Below, in pieces: positions 39,000 to 51,416 of a DNA stretch of 64,000 nt. The notes beneath the pieces are model-generated. The model ran no database searches and was not told where the DNA came from. It was given only the letters and a program-made list of their open reading frames with translations. The first letter of the stretch is position 1. Every line of letters starts with the position of its first letter. The position numbers and the translations under genes were made by a program. The DNA lies in the NCBI RefSeq assembly GCF_021730395.1, contig NC_069366.1, forward strand, positions 67,647,001 to 67,711,000. Direction: 5' to 3'. This stretch comes from Mercenaria mercenaria. Taxonomy: Eukaryota; Mollusca; Bivalvia; Venerida; Veneridae.

Positions 39000-41900
39000 A
39001 TCAATATGTACTCCTTCTCTTCTTCTTTTTCTCCTTCTTCTTATTCTTCCTCCTCCTTCTTCTCCCTCTCCTCTTTTTCTCCCATCTTGGGTCTTGCTCT
39101 GGCTGAAGCAACCTCACTCGATCGCATATATCACCCAAGTATTACTTAATCATGAGTATTGACATAGCTACCTATCGAATGAGAGTGGGTTTATTTGGCC
39201 CCTATCAACTTCGCTCCTCTGGATGTAAACCGCTTTCATCTTTTGATCTCGTTGTTTGGTTGTCTATGCTTCTGACACTAGCTGGGGATATACATGAAAA
39301 TCCAGGCCCAACTCCTGATAATCACTCACAATCTGATATATTTTCTTTCTTCCAATCCCATCTTTCAATAGTACATTCTAACGTTCAAAGCATCGCAAAT
39401 AAATCTGATATTCTCTATACAGAATTAAATCCCTTTGATATCCTTGCTTTCACTGAAACAGGGCTTGATGCTTCGACTTCCTCTAATGATCTATTCTTTG
39501 AGAACTTCCAAACGCCGTTCAGAAAAGATCAACCAACAGATAGACATGGTGGAATCTTAGTGTACGTGAAAGACACCCTTACTGCTATACGTCGAAATGA
39601 CTTAGAACCCCTAGGTATTGAGTGTATCTGGTTAGAGATTCGAATTAAACACAAGCCTTTTCTATTCGGTGTTTTCTATCGTCCACCAAACTCTAGCTTG
39701 ACTGTTCTTTCAAAAATTCACGATTCTATCGGTCTGGCCTTTGATACTGGAATCAAGGATATTGTAATCACAGGTGACGTCAATCTAGATTACAACAAAC
39801 AACAGACAAAGCAGAAAATTGACAACATTGCAATTCAATATGGTCTTACACAAGTCATCAGGGACCCCACAAACTTCACCGAACACTCTCAAACTGTCAT
39901 TGATCTTGTTCTTCTACCGTCTTCAGGCCTTATGTCCGCAAGTGGCGTTGGTGAACCTTTTCTCGATCAAAACATTCGTTATCACTGTCCTGTTTACTGC
40001 TGTCTTCGATATGATAAAGGACTTTCTCATTCTTACACCCGGAGGGTTTGGACATATTCTGCTGGTGATTTTGACATACTTCGTAAGAAAGTTTCTGACT
40101 TCAACTGGGGCAAGTGCTTTGATAGAAACATTGACGCCTGCACTTCTAACTTTACCAGATCACTCCTCTCCCTCTGTGAATCTTGCATTCCTAATAAAAT
40201 TGTCACAATAAGAACATCAGAACCAGCATGGATTCACAATGACATTCGCAAAGCAATACGACATAGAAAAACAGCATACGACAGAGCAAAAAGAACAAAC
40301 TCACAAGAACACTGGACACAGTACAAGCAAGCTCGAAACAAAACAACAACCCTTATACGACATGCATAGCAAACACACATAAACAAGCTAGCCCAAAAAC
40401 TAAAGGATCCAAACACAACATCGTCAGACTTCTGGACAGTTATTAAGCAATTCATCAAACCTAACAACTCATCAAAAGGAATTCCAACTCTCAGACATAA
40501 CAACCAAGAATATGATTCAAACAGTGACAATGCAAATGCGCTGAATCATTTTTTTCAGACACAGACTCAGCTTAATGACACTAACAATCAACTTCCTGAC
40601 TCATGCATCAATCCACAAGCTCCAAAACTACATACAATAACAATCACTCCAAACGAAGTCACCGAAGCTCTTCGCCTTCTGAAACTGGGGAAAGCAACAC
40701 GACCTGATCAGATCAACAACATTGTCTTAAATACTCTTTCTGTTGAACTATCTTCTCCGCTTTGTGATCTCTTCAACTTCTCTCTGCGTTCTGGAAAGGT
40801 ACCTTCACAGTGGAAAATTGCTCAAGTCTGTGCCATCCACAAGAAAAACGATCCACAAGAAATTAGCAATTACCGACCCTTTTCTCTACTCAGTGCCCTT
40901 AACAAAGTTCTCGAACGAATTATGCACAAACACATCTTTAATTTCTATCGTGACCATCAATTCTTTTCACCTCTCCAGTCTAGTTTCATGCCCAAGGATT
41001 CAACTGTTAACCAACTTACTTCAATATATCACTCTTACTGTCAGGCTCTAGACGAAGGGAAAGAGGTCTGTGCAGTCTTTTGCGACATCTCCAAGGCTTT
41101 CGACCGGGTGTGGCATCGCGGCCTGTTGTACAAACTTCGCCAAAGTGGCATTTCCGGTCAGGTTCTCTCGTGGCTTGAAAACTACTTCTCTGATAGAAAA
41201 CAGTTTGTTGCCTTGTCTGGTACCCATTCTGATACAGCTAATATTTCTGCTAGAGTTCCCCAGTGTTCAATCATTGGACCTCTTCTTTTTCTTGTGTACA
41301 TTAACGACATTGTTACTACCATCTCCTCTCCAATACGTCTTTTTGCTGACGATACAACTCTATACATTATTGTTGACAATCCTGCAACTGCTGCCAACCA
41401 ACTAAACTCTGATCTTCTCCTAATTAACTCTTGGGCTACCAAATGGCTCGTGTCGTTCAATCCTTCCAAAACTGAGTCATTAATAATCACACGCAAAAGA
41501 AACAAACCAGTACATCCACCAAACATTTTCAACAATACACACATAGCAAACGGTACTGTTCACAAACACCTAGGTGTTACTTTCTCAGACAACGGTACCT
41601 GGACAAATCACATTCACGAAGTCAAAAACAAAGCCTGGCAACGTATACGCATACTCAGATTCACCCTAGATAGGAAATCCCTTGAAACTTTATACATCTC
41701 TTTCATCCGACCTGTTCTTGAGTACGCTGACATTGTATGGGATAATATCCCTCAAGGCGAACAAGACGACCTTGAACGCATACAACTGGAAGCTGCTCGA
41801 ATCATATCTGATGCTACTCAACCTGTCTCTTTCGCAAATCTCTATCGAGAAACTGCACTCGAACCTTTAAAGGATCGTAGAAGAAAACACAAGCTTATTC

Positions 41901-42950
41901 TTTTCTAAAAAATGGTACATTCACTTACGCCCTCATATCTCTCAGACATGATTCAAACTACTGTAGGACACCACACCCCGTATGCTCTACGTAACTCTGA
42001 AGATATAAGAAACATCCCCTGTAACAGTCAACTCTTCGCAAACTCCTTCTTACCATCTACAATTACCTCTTGGAATTCCCTATCTGACAATATAAAAAAC
42101 TCACCATCAATATCAGCCTTCAAACATGTTCTTAATGAACACAATTCAAATGTTCCAAACTTCTGCTATTCTGGAAATATAGACGCCTCAATTCAACATG
42201 CAAGATTACGCACGCACTGTAGCTCTCTTAATACACCTCTTCTTTAAAAGCGTCATTGATAGTCCTTTATGTGATTGTGGAGTCATCGAGGATACAAACC
42301 ACTTTCTTCTGTCCTGTCCTCTATATACAAATCAAAGAACTGCCCTCTTAAACAATCTAGCAAACATAACACCAATCACTACAAATATTCTACTTTTTGG
42401 AAATGACACTCTTGACATAAACACAAACACGGTTATATTTCAACATGTACATGACTACATCACTCAAACCGAACGATTCAAACACTAAATCCACACCACT
42501 TGCTTCTACCAGGAACTTGACCCTTCCTTTCCCTTTCTCTACATCTTTCATCTTTCACTCTTTCCTATTTAATTAACTAACATTATATATGCGATACTTG
42601 ATATCATTGCAACTATTATCATTGTACGTATGCTGCTCATGCCTGCTAAGCTATTCATTCCAAATTTTCATTTATTTCTTATTATCAACCTTTACTTTAC
42701 ATATTTATCTTTTTGTTTTAGGTAGGTTTAAACCCACATAACTGAAATGTTTGAAACACCGTAAGTGCAGCATTATACGACCTTCAGAAGCGAGGCACTA
42801 GTATAAGCATCAAGCTTTCTCCTCAATTCTGTGAGCAATAATTAACACCATTTGTAATTTGTTCTGTTATATTGTTCAGCTATAACTTTGTAGTGTGTAT
42901 ATTGTATGAATTGCATGTAATTCATTTGAAAAATAAATATTGTTTAAACC
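39000..42950 (+). mobile_element. Near full-length non-LTR retrotransposon (LINE, CR1/L2-like group)
   Basis: A CT-rich 5' region (39005-39085) leads to one long reading frame from the ATG at 39152. An AT-rich 3' end finishes near TTTAAACC at about 42945. Clade placement rests on the RT motifs and the N-terminal 2A-like motif. Target duplications were not identified. The coding part shows two in-frame stops and one frameshift over more than 3 kb, so the copy is young but inactive as written. Confidence 0.8.
39152..42488 (+). pseudogene. LINE ORF: 2A-like motif, APE endonuclease, reverse transcriptase, C-terminal CCHC
   Basis: The frame opens at 39152. Residues 38-53 end in GDIHENPGP, a 2A-like ribosome-skipping motif. 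An APE endonuclease follows (SNVQS, FTETGLD, RHGGILVYVKD, GDVNLDYN). The same frame continues past a TAG at 40367-40369 into the reverse transcriptase, with CDISKAFDRVWHRGLL, a VPQCSIIGPLLF block where VPQGS is usual, and the catalytic FADDTTLY. A TAA at 41906-41908 again interrupts this frame. Near 42230 the frame shifts by one, and the last part (to 42488) carries CDCGVIEDTNHFLLSCP, a zinc-binding C-terminal motif of many LINEs. A functional relative would copy RNA into DNA at a nicked target. Confidence 0.8.
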
Positions 42951-44194
42951 AAATTACCCTGGTGTGAATGTGAGTAGATCTCATAATACCAATGTACTTT
43001 TCAAAAACATACACGTTTAAATTTTCATAAGCCGAATTATGTTTTTTTCTAATGCAAGTCAAAACTTTGTTCTAGTCATGCATTAGTTTATTAGTTATAT
43101 TGTTTGTCAAAAGTTTGTGTAAGCGCTAAAATGAAACTTAAATATTCCATGGTAAAGACATATGGCATTGTTTTGAAAATCACCTTTAAGTTGATTAAAC
43201 ATTAAAGTCACTGTGATTCCAAATTTGATTCCATTCATATTTTTATTTCTTTGTAAATGAGATGTGAACTCGATTTTTTATATTCCTGTCTAACGCCATA
43301 TAAACCGTACTATGTTGGAGCGCCGTAAAACCTACAAATGTCTGTTATTTGTTAACTTGTCTTTTCTCACGCCCTTTTTCTACTGCATGTACTGTGTGAT
43401 ATAAATCTCCCGTGTCTTTTATTTTCTGTCATTATATTGTAAAATGCTTCTTTACATTGTAAAATAAATAGTCTAAATTAACACAAACTGTTGTTGTTTT
43501 GATAATGAATATGTAACAAGACAATCCAAAATGAATTATATTTAATGATGATACCGTGATATTAAAAATAATAAAAAAAAGCCAACATTAAAGGAAATGT
43601 GCGACCAAAATGACAATATTTAATAAAAGCATAGAAGTATGTGCTAAAGCAGAAATCATAGAAGTCATAACTGAACTGTGATCTACAGTTAATCGAAGGA
43701 AAGGCTCAGGTTTAGATTTCACAGATATTTATCCTTTTGTTTTAACATTGTCTGTTTGGCAAACGGCAGAGCACATAATTACAGTCCATAAAATAAACAA
43801 ACGTGTTTGTAAACATGGATGGATCCAAACAGAAGGGGAAGAAGCATTTTATAGAAATATTTCGATGGCAATATACAATACATATCCATAGCCCTGACCA
43901 ATCTATAAACCGGGCCAGTCTATTTTATAAGTGCAACAACATGATTGACCCATTTAAACGAGCTGTACTGCTTCTGTTACAGATATATAGGTTTATTAAT
44001 CTTTGTAAATTGAAATCTGCTGCAACCGCTATTGGACATTTGACATTTGACATTTTTAGTACCTTTGCACATTTTTCTTTATGCGGTTGAATTTGGTCTT
44101 ATTATTCATTCTATGCGCTAAAGGAAATCAAAGATCAGTTTCTGACATTATCTTCATCTCATGATTGACAACGATACCTTCTGCTAATAGTTTA
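42951..44194. other. Gene-free stretch
   Basis: AT-rich DNA with no recognised exon. A 95-codon open frame at 43803-44090 has mixed composition, no domain and no splice context. Confidence 0.4.
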
Positions 44195-45609
44195 TAAACA
44201 AGAGGCCCAAATGGGCCTAAGTTGCTCACCTTGAGGACCTTGACCATCTAAACATCCTTTAATAAGTTCGTTAAAACAAACGTTATATAAACTTCAATTT
44301 GAACAAAACTGGGCAATGACCATTTGATGACAATTCAGACAGCGTTTCATGAGATGTCATTTGAAAAAAAAAATCCATTTTTAACTATAGCATCCCCTAA
44401 AAGGGCAAAACACCCCCGCTTTAACAAATCTGGGAGAAGACCTTACACTGATGCAGTTTGAAGTCATTTAAAGTTATTTCAACTTTAAGCTCTTAAATCA
44501 TCTTAAAGCCACTTGGGGCCAAGCCGCCTCGATGGAATAAAATTTGCAGGCGACCTTATGTTGATGCTACACGCCAAGTTTGATGAAGATACATCCACTG
44601 GTTCATGAGAAGAAGTCATTTCAGGGTATTCCTATTTTTAGCTTTAGCATCACTGTAAGGGGCCAAGTGCCCTCATTTGGAAAAAATGAGGATCTTGAAA
44701 TTAAGCCGCCCTAGACCAAGTTTGATGACGATCCATCAAGCAGTTACTCAAAGATATTTCTATTTCAGCTCTAGCACACCCTCAAAGGTACAAATTGATC
44801 AAAATTGGTTGAGAACCTTATAATGATGCTACAAATCAAGTTTGATGAAGATCAAGCGGTCAGTGAGGAAAAGTCAATTAAAAACAATGCTATTTTTATA
44901 TCTTGGGGCCTGTAAAAGGGGCCAAGTGCCTCGACTGTAATAGATTTAGGAGAGGACCTTATGCCTGATGCTTCAGACCAAGTTTGATAAAGATCCATCC
45001 AATGCTTCATGAAAAGAAGTCGTTTAAAGGTGTTTTTATAGCTCTAGAAGTCAAGTGCCCCAAGTTGAACAAATACGATAGAGGACCTTATAATGACACT
45101 ATAAATCAACTTCATGAAGATCTACCAAGCGGTTCTATTTTTAACTCTAATGGCCCCTTTTAAAGGGGTTTTAAAGGGGTCAACCATGTCCATGTAAACA
45201 AAATTGGAAGAGGACCTTATGCCGATGGTACAGACCCAGTTTGTTGAAGATCCATCCTGAGGTGCATGAGAAGATGTCGTTTATAGGTATTTTTATTTTC
45301 AGCTCTAGCCACCTTTAAAGGGGCCAATTGGAGAGGACCTTATAAAGATGCTACAGTCTAGGTTTTGTGAAGATCCACAGAGAAGTCAGGTTCTTCTATT
45401 TTTAGCTCTGGCGGCCCCTAAAAGGGGCCAGCGTGAACTTGATAAAGGTCCATACCAGGATGCTCTGACCAAGTTTGATGTAATTCTTGTCGGTAGTTTC
45501 AGATGAGAAGATGTTTAAGTAAACATTTTGACACAGGAAAATGGACGATGGACGTCTAATCATCTATCTATATAGTAATAGCTCACCCTGAACAAAGTTC
45601 AGGTGAGTT
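44195..45609 (-). mobile_element. Tandem-array element (HINE-like), minus orientation
   Basis: On the minus strand it begins AACTCACCTGAACTTTGTTC, a palindrome with GTTCAGGGTGAG. It ends AGGTGAGCAACTTAGGCCC, a perfect AGGCCC/GGGCCT stem-loop (44203-44218) and CTTGTTTATA. The CTCACC/GGTGAG pair is the subterminal inverted repeat. Inside are about eight diverged units of about 150 bp, with motifs such as TTTGATGAAGATCCATC and AAAGGGGCCAAGTGCC. No coding sequence was seen. Confidence 0.65.
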
Positions 45610-45827
45610 AAAAGCATTTGTATGTTGGGCAGGAAGTGGGTGTGTGTGGTGGGTGTAGAGATGAGGATATTGTCGTTGAAAGAATAAATCCATCAGCATT
45701 TCACAGTACTCAAAGATCAGCTTGTACAGATATCATATGTCGTACTGTGTAGTTGACGTAAATTCCAGACTTTTCATACTTATATTATATTAGATTAGTT
45801 GAAAATGTCACTGCTCTTTCATTTAAA

Positions 45828-46113
45828 CCCGCTTAGCTCAGTAGGGAGAGCGTTGGTCTACGGGTCGCGGTGTCGCGAGTTCGATCCCCGGGCGGGGCGT
45901 ATGTTCTCCGTGACGATTTGATAAAAGACATTGTGTCTGAAATCATTCGTCCTCCACCTCTGATAATTCATGTGGGGAAGTTGGCAGTTACTAGCGGAGA
46001 ACAGGTTTGTACTGGTACAGATTCAAGGAACACTGGTTAGGTTAACTGCCCGCCGTTACATGACTGAAATACTACAACATTGAAAAACGGCGTTAAACCC
46101 CAAACAAACAAAA
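45828..46113 (+). mobile_element. tRNA-derived SINE, full length
   Basis: The head carries a polymerase III A box (TAGCTCAGTAGGGAGAGC, 45834-45851) and a B box (CGAGTTCGATCCC, about 45876-45888). A body of about 190 bp follows, with GTGACGATTTGAT, CTGAAATCATTCGTCC and GGTTAACTGCCCGCCG, and the tail GCGTTAAACCCCAAACAAA. Reverse and degraded copies lie at 61470-61757 and 27205-27535. The tRNA-like head is part of the SINE, not a working tRNA gene. Confidence 0.85.
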
Positions 46114-46344
46114 AATTGACAATCTATCTCTTCATACAAAACTATTTGCGATTCAGCACTCATAATGATAAAGGACATATTCTACAATAAATGTGTTACT
46201 GGTATTATGTGGTTTTATATTATGTGGTTTTAGCACAAATAAGAGACTACTTTTGAAAAAGGGCATCCCCACCCCCCCATAATGCTTCGTTTGAATGGAA
46301 GTGGTAACTGGTATGTAATTACTATGTAAATATTTGGTCATTTT

Positions 46345-47306
46345 TAGCTCGACTATTCATAGAATAGTAGAGCTATTGGACTCGCCCATGCGTCGGCGTC
46401 CGCGTCCGCGTCCCGATTTGGTTAAGTTTTTGTATGTAAGCTGGTATCTCAGCAACCACTTGTGGGAATGGATTGAAACTTCACACACTTATTCACTGTG
46501 ATAAACTGACTTACACTGCACAGGTTCCATAACTCTATTTTGCTTTTTTACAAAATTATGCCCCCTTTTTGACTTAGAAATTTTTGGTTAAGGTTTTGTA
46601 TGTAAGCTGGTATCTAAGTAACCACTTGTGGGAATGGATTGAAACTTCACACACTTATTTACTGTGATAAACTGACTTACATTGCACATGTTCCATAACT
46701 CTATTTTGCTTTTTTACAAAATTATGTCCCTTTTTCGACTTAGAAATTTTTGGTTAAGGTTTTGTATGTAAGCTGGTATCTCAGTACTCACTAATTGGAA
46801 TGGATTGAAACTTCACACACTTGTTCACTGTCATGATCTGACATGCACAAATCAGGTCCCATAACTTTATTTTGCATTTTTACAAAATTATGCCCCTTTT
46901 TCAACATAGAAATTTTTGGTTCAGTTTTTGCATGTAAGCTGGTGTCTCAGTATCCACTAAAGGGAAAGGATTGAAACTTCACACACTTGTTCACTGTCAT
47001 GATATGACATGCAGTGCAAAGGGTCAATAACTCAGCTTCGCATTTTACAAAATTATGCCCCTTTTTCAACTTAGGAGTTTTTGGTTAAATTGTTATATGT
47101 AAGCTGGTATCTCAATACCCACTAATGGGAATGGATTGAAACTTTACACACTTGTTCACTGTCATGAGCTGATAAGCACTATGTAGGTTCCATAACCCTA
47201 TTTTGCTTTTTTACTAAATTATGCCCCTTTTTCGACTTTCGTATTCATTCAATCGACAAGGCTGTTGAATAGTCGAGCATTGCTGTCCTCCGACAGCTCT
47301 TGTTTA
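46345..47306 (+). mobile_element. Tandem-array element (HINE-like) with 166-bp units
   Basis: It opens TAGCTCGACTATTCATAGAA, followed by GCGTCC-rich microsatellite. Five units spaced 166 bp contain TGTATGTAAGCTGGTATCTC, ATTGAAACTTCACACACTT and ATTATGCCCCTTTTTC. The complement of the start, AATAGTCGAGC, is at 47268-47278. A stem-loop GCTGTC/GACAGC (47282-47297) and TCTTGTTTATA close the element. Confidence 0.7.
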
Positions 47307-47768
47307 TAATCTATTACATGTACTTTACATGAAACTTATGAAATATTACACACATCAGTGTAGATCTACAATATCTCAATTGCATCTAAGTATGTGTACA
47401 AAATATATTACCAGCGTCACATGAACCAAAGTAGTCTGTGGAAACTTAGGAGTGGTTTGGATGGGTCTGTGAAAAAATATTATATTTTAAAAGTATAATT
47501 TATATTTTTACTATTTATACATGCTTGAGTGCTAATCTTTATTCATTTTCAATACATCAGCTGAACTCGGGTATAGGGCTGTGTCCAACACTGGCTTTTC
47601 ATCTTTTTTCCATCTTTGTCCAATTTTTGTCCAGGTATGTCACATCTGGGTTTAAGTCTCAGACAGTATTCTTATCTAAACTGTGCTTATCAGTTTAACT
47701 ATGAGTACTTCAACTAAATGTCCTCTATCATTGCGTGTAATTTGTGTGCATTTTAGCAGTTTCATTTT

Positions 47769-48050
47769 TATGCCCCCACCCCCGACAAAAAATTGTGAGG
47801 GGGCACTTAGATTTGCCCTTGTCCGTGCGTCCGTCCGTCTGTCCGTCCAAAGTTGTGTCGTGTATATTTCAAAACGTACTTGACCTCGTGTCATCAAACC
47901 TCACAGGATTGTTATTCATCATGTGGAGTTGTGCACCTGGTGTTTTGATTGGGATTTCACACAGCCAGACCAGAATTAGGACACTTGACTCAGTCAAAAA
48001 TATGAAAGGAATGGGGTCACCAGTTTCCTATGGACACACATCTTGTTTAT
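47769..48050 (+). mobile_element. Short tandem-array-family element, single unit
   Basis: It opens TATGCCCCCACCCCC, whose GTGAGGGGGCA complement lies just inside. A CCGT tetranucleotide run follows, then one unit related to 20797-21707 (TGTGCACCTGGTGTTTTGAT, GGGATTTCACAC), and it ends at ACATCTTGTTTAT. It looks like the minimal form of the family. Confidence 0.55.
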
Positions 48051-48988
48051 TTGTTCTTTTACATTAGTTATGCAAACAGGAAACATTAAGTTAATGATAT
48101 CTGACCCCTTTATATTTAAAAACAACTGTAATGTTCAAACTGTTGGATTTCTTATTAAGTTATAATATGAAAAGAAAATACGAAATTCAACAGAAGAATG
48201 GTTTTCGTACGAAAGGTGCTCCAGCATTACCAGTAATTCATATACAAATATTGCATTGAAAATTGTGTAAATGTTGTATGCACAATATTATCACCATGCC
48301 GGCTTTTCTTTGTATTACGATAACAAATAAACCTTATCTGAACGTTCAAGTCCTGACTTGAATTTCTTTATCCGCATAACCTAAAACGCGGGATCTGGCA
48401 AATGACATATGGTAACATAAAACGCTCCAAAGACAGAAGACTTGATACAGTATTTTAACTATTGGCGTATGAAACTTATAACAACAAAAATTCCTGAAAT
48501 ATTTTGTTTAAACTTATCTGAAAACATGGCTTAAATCGCTATTACCATACTAGTCCCAATGTAAATGTAAAGTATGTTTTATTTTATTCATGTACAAACT
48601 AGCAAAATTCTTTTACATTATTTTGCTGAGTTTATACCATGCACAGTCTTTAAAAAAGAAATTAATTCATATAATTTTCAACGAATTCGATAAAAAAACA
48701 CCAAATTATTTTAGTCTGTCACACTTCTTTACGGTGAATAAGATCTGATTCTTCAGAATCATATAATAGCAACAAGCATAATAATAGTAGACTAGGTTTG
48801 ATTGAGTCTTGGTTTCATTCCGTGCTGCTCTTCTTATATAATGGTAATAGTGGTTACTTTTATTAGTTCTGACAACAGCAATTTTTCATCACAGTAAATA
48901 ACTTTTGCAAGCTCGTGTAAAGACGTTTTACTGCTGGGAGAAGCAGAGACTATCGAGAACAACCTGGTCATTACCAAAACATATTAAC
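48051..48988. other. Gene-free stretch
   Basis: AT-rich DNA without recognised exons or repeats. Confidence 0.4.
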
Positions 48989-49199
48989 CTTTACCCTGCT
49001 AAATTTCTAAAACTGACTAGTCCATCATTCAATTTGGGCAGTGCCATTTATTATTCAAAGGGGTGTTCACGGAAAATTAACTGACTGAATAGCGAACACT
49101 GTAGACTATGATTAGTCTGCATAGACGTGCAAGCTGATCTTGGTCTGCACTTGCCGCAAAGGCAGAATCACTTGCCGCTAGCAGGTTGAAGGTTAAGCC
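48989..49199 (+). repeat. Dispersed repeat, forward copy of the element at 7735
   Basis: It contains CCTGCTAAATTTCTAAAACT, ATTCAAAGGGGTGTTCAC and ACTGACTGAATAGCGAACA, all found in reverse at 7735-7930. Partial self-complementarity around ATGATTAGTCTGCA suggests a foldback-derived short element. Confidence 0.65.
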
Positions 49200-49645
49200 T
49201 ACGCAGGTGCAGTCACAAGAAGTCCAGATATAAAGAGTAAAAATTCTGGTGTCCTTTCTCAATAGCATCGAGTTTTCTTTTGCTCTGTTGTGTTTGAGTA
49301 TGTATTTGTAGCATTCTGTAGAAATCATAACGTTTCCCTTGCATGCTAGTTACAAAAGAGGCGTGGGAGCGGGGGGAGGGGGCGTTAGAGTTTTAGGTCC
49401 CGCAAAGTGACACAGAAAGGAGTTAATATTAAAAAGTTATTGTAGGCGGATGTAAGTAAAGAACTGCAATTTTCTTTTGCGAAAGCTAACACATATTTTT
49501 CTTTTACCTTTTTATTGTAGAGATGTAATTCTTGATGAGAACATAGGTCTGTGGTAATCTGATATTCTAGAAAATGTCATAATAGCGTTATCAAGAAGAT
49601 GGATGCTATATAAAATAAGGAATATCATGACTTAGTGGTCAACCT

Positions 49646-49742
49646 ATGGCTCCCCTTCGGATATAGCTCCCCGAGGAGCTGTGTTCGGAGCACATTTTCG
49701 TATATAACTCCTTTGGGGAGCTGTATACGGAGGAGCTATAGA
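49646..49742. repeat. Short foldback segment built of GGAGCT/AGCTCC blocks
   Basis: TGGCTCCCCTTCGGATATAG at the left pairs imperfectly with the TATACGGAGGAGCTATAG end. Further CGAGGAGCTGTG and GGGGAGCTGTATAC blocks lie inside. Confidence 0.5.
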
Positions 49743-50469
49743 AGAGCAGTGTAAGAACTCAAGTATGTGCAAATCCAAACGAGATTCCCTATACATGGAT
49801 TAAAATGTTATAACAGGAATGCTGGAGTAACACAAAACATGAGTATGTGGCAAGGTGTCATTTAGGCATATCACGGTATTCCCCCATCCTCCTCTCCCTT
49901 GGAATCACCGCACGTAACAAAAATGATAACTGGCGAATGAAGTTATGACACTTTGATTCTTATCTTTTTATCTTGTTTTGCGGTTATGGCTCCTGATATA
50001 GCCCAGATACACACTTGAATATACTGGTACAGTCATTCATTTTGTGAACAATTTGAAAGGATCACCAGATTTTTAAAAAGTGTTAATAACGTTTACAAGA
50101 AAATTTTAGTTTTGTATCTGCCTTGACGGAATAAAATAGTTGCCCCAAAGTCCAAACCTGTTTAGAAATGTTGATTGGCACACAGTGGTTGTGACCCTTG
50201 CACTATATTTACGAAATAATGTTAACCTTAAAAACTACGCAACCACTGAAATTAACAGAAGTCTCTGTATTCTTTTTTCTTTTTTTTTCATTTTTTCTAT
50301 ATAAAATCGTTCATCAATCGCCGATTGGCAGCTCATAATTTTTCGCTATGTAAAATGCCTGTGAAATATAAATCCGGGAATTTCTTTTTGAATACAATAC
50401 TGGGGATCGCAGTACCTTTTCGATAGCCTGTGATTTCAGCTGTAGCTCATACTTATGTCTTTATTAAAT
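49743..50469. other. Gene-free stretch
   Basis: No exon or familiar repeat was recognised. Confidence 0.4.
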
Positions 50470-50675
50470 GAGCCGTGCCATGAGAAAACCAACATAGTGG
50501 GTTTACGACCAGCATGGATCCAGACCAGCCTGCGCATCCGCTAACAGTTTCTCCAATTCCAATAGGCTTTAAAAGCGGACAGCATGGATCCTGACCAGAC
50601 TGCGCGGATGCGCAGGCTGGTCTGGATCCATGCTGGTCGCAAACCCACTATGTTGGTTTTCTCATGGCACGGCTC
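50470..50675. repeat. Foldback MITE with about 70-bp arms
   Basis: The arms (50470-50540 and about 50604-50675) are nearly perfect complements. The end reads GAGCCGTGCCATGAGAAAAC, with ACCAGCATGGATCCAGACCA inside. A 4-bp AAAT flanks both ends (50466-50469 and 50676-50679) as a possible target duplication. A diverged second copy is at 32968-33189. The near-identity of the arms suggests recent insertion. Confidence 0.8.
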
Positions 50676-50999
50676 AAATATAGGTCTCAGTACTTATTTC
50701 TTTGTTGTTAATAAGTAATTGATACTTTCGTTAGTACATGTATACGTATCTGTATTATTCCATTCTCAAACCTTTCCTGTTAAAGTTGGCGTTTTACAGT
50801 TTTGTAATCATGGTATAATCTTTCAAATGTATAGTGAAACTTGTCTGAACCAAACTCCTGAATACACTTAACACATTTTACATTCCCAAAGTGTGGCCTT
50901 CAAATAATTTTTCCAGAATGAATCCAGTTTATCAACACACAATTACCCCTGAAAACAAAACTATGAAAGCCGTGGAGGGCCAGTTTTGAGTTTTGACTT

Positions 51000-51075
51000 A
51001 CGGGTGTTTTTTACTTTTGAGTTATGACTTTCGACTTTGGACCTATGACTTTTGACTTAAGACTTTTGGCTTAGG
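51000..51075 (+). repeat. Degenerate TGACTTATGAC minisatellite, short block
   Basis: Variants of TTTTGACTTATGACTTT repeat about six times. The motif matches the longer block at 58640-58905. Confidence 0.65.
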
Positions 51076-51416
51076 CTAAGCATTATACTCGTGTTCTAGA
51101 AGCTGAAGGCAACTACGTTGATTTCAGGTATGTAATCCATATTTTAAACTTTTTCTTCAAACACATACGCTGTGAATTAAAATGATTTCCATTATTCTTC
51201 CTCAAATACTCAATATCGCGCATATTTAAGTGGTTTGTGACGGAGGAGAGGATGTGGGAAGGAATTTGTGTCAATGTAATTTGACTTGAATGACAATGTT
51301 GAACAAAAATCCTAAAACATGTATAAAGTGTGTACATATATTTCAGGTTTTCCACGATCATTATCCCAAGCTAAAGCCTTACATTCCAGTGGATTGGCTT
51401 TAGATATTCGCCATAA

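Noticed and set aside
41182-41544. 120-codon frame antisense to the LINE
   Set aside because: It is a shadow of the reverse transcriptase coding strand. The same holds for 40234-40530.
43803-44090. 95-codon open frame with an ATG
   Set aside because: There is no domain, signal peptide or splice site, and the composition is like the surrounding AT-rich DNA.
45828-45900. tRNA gene
   Set aside because: The A and B boxes are those of a SINE head. The same body and tail follow in other copies, and the cloverleaf is not convincing.
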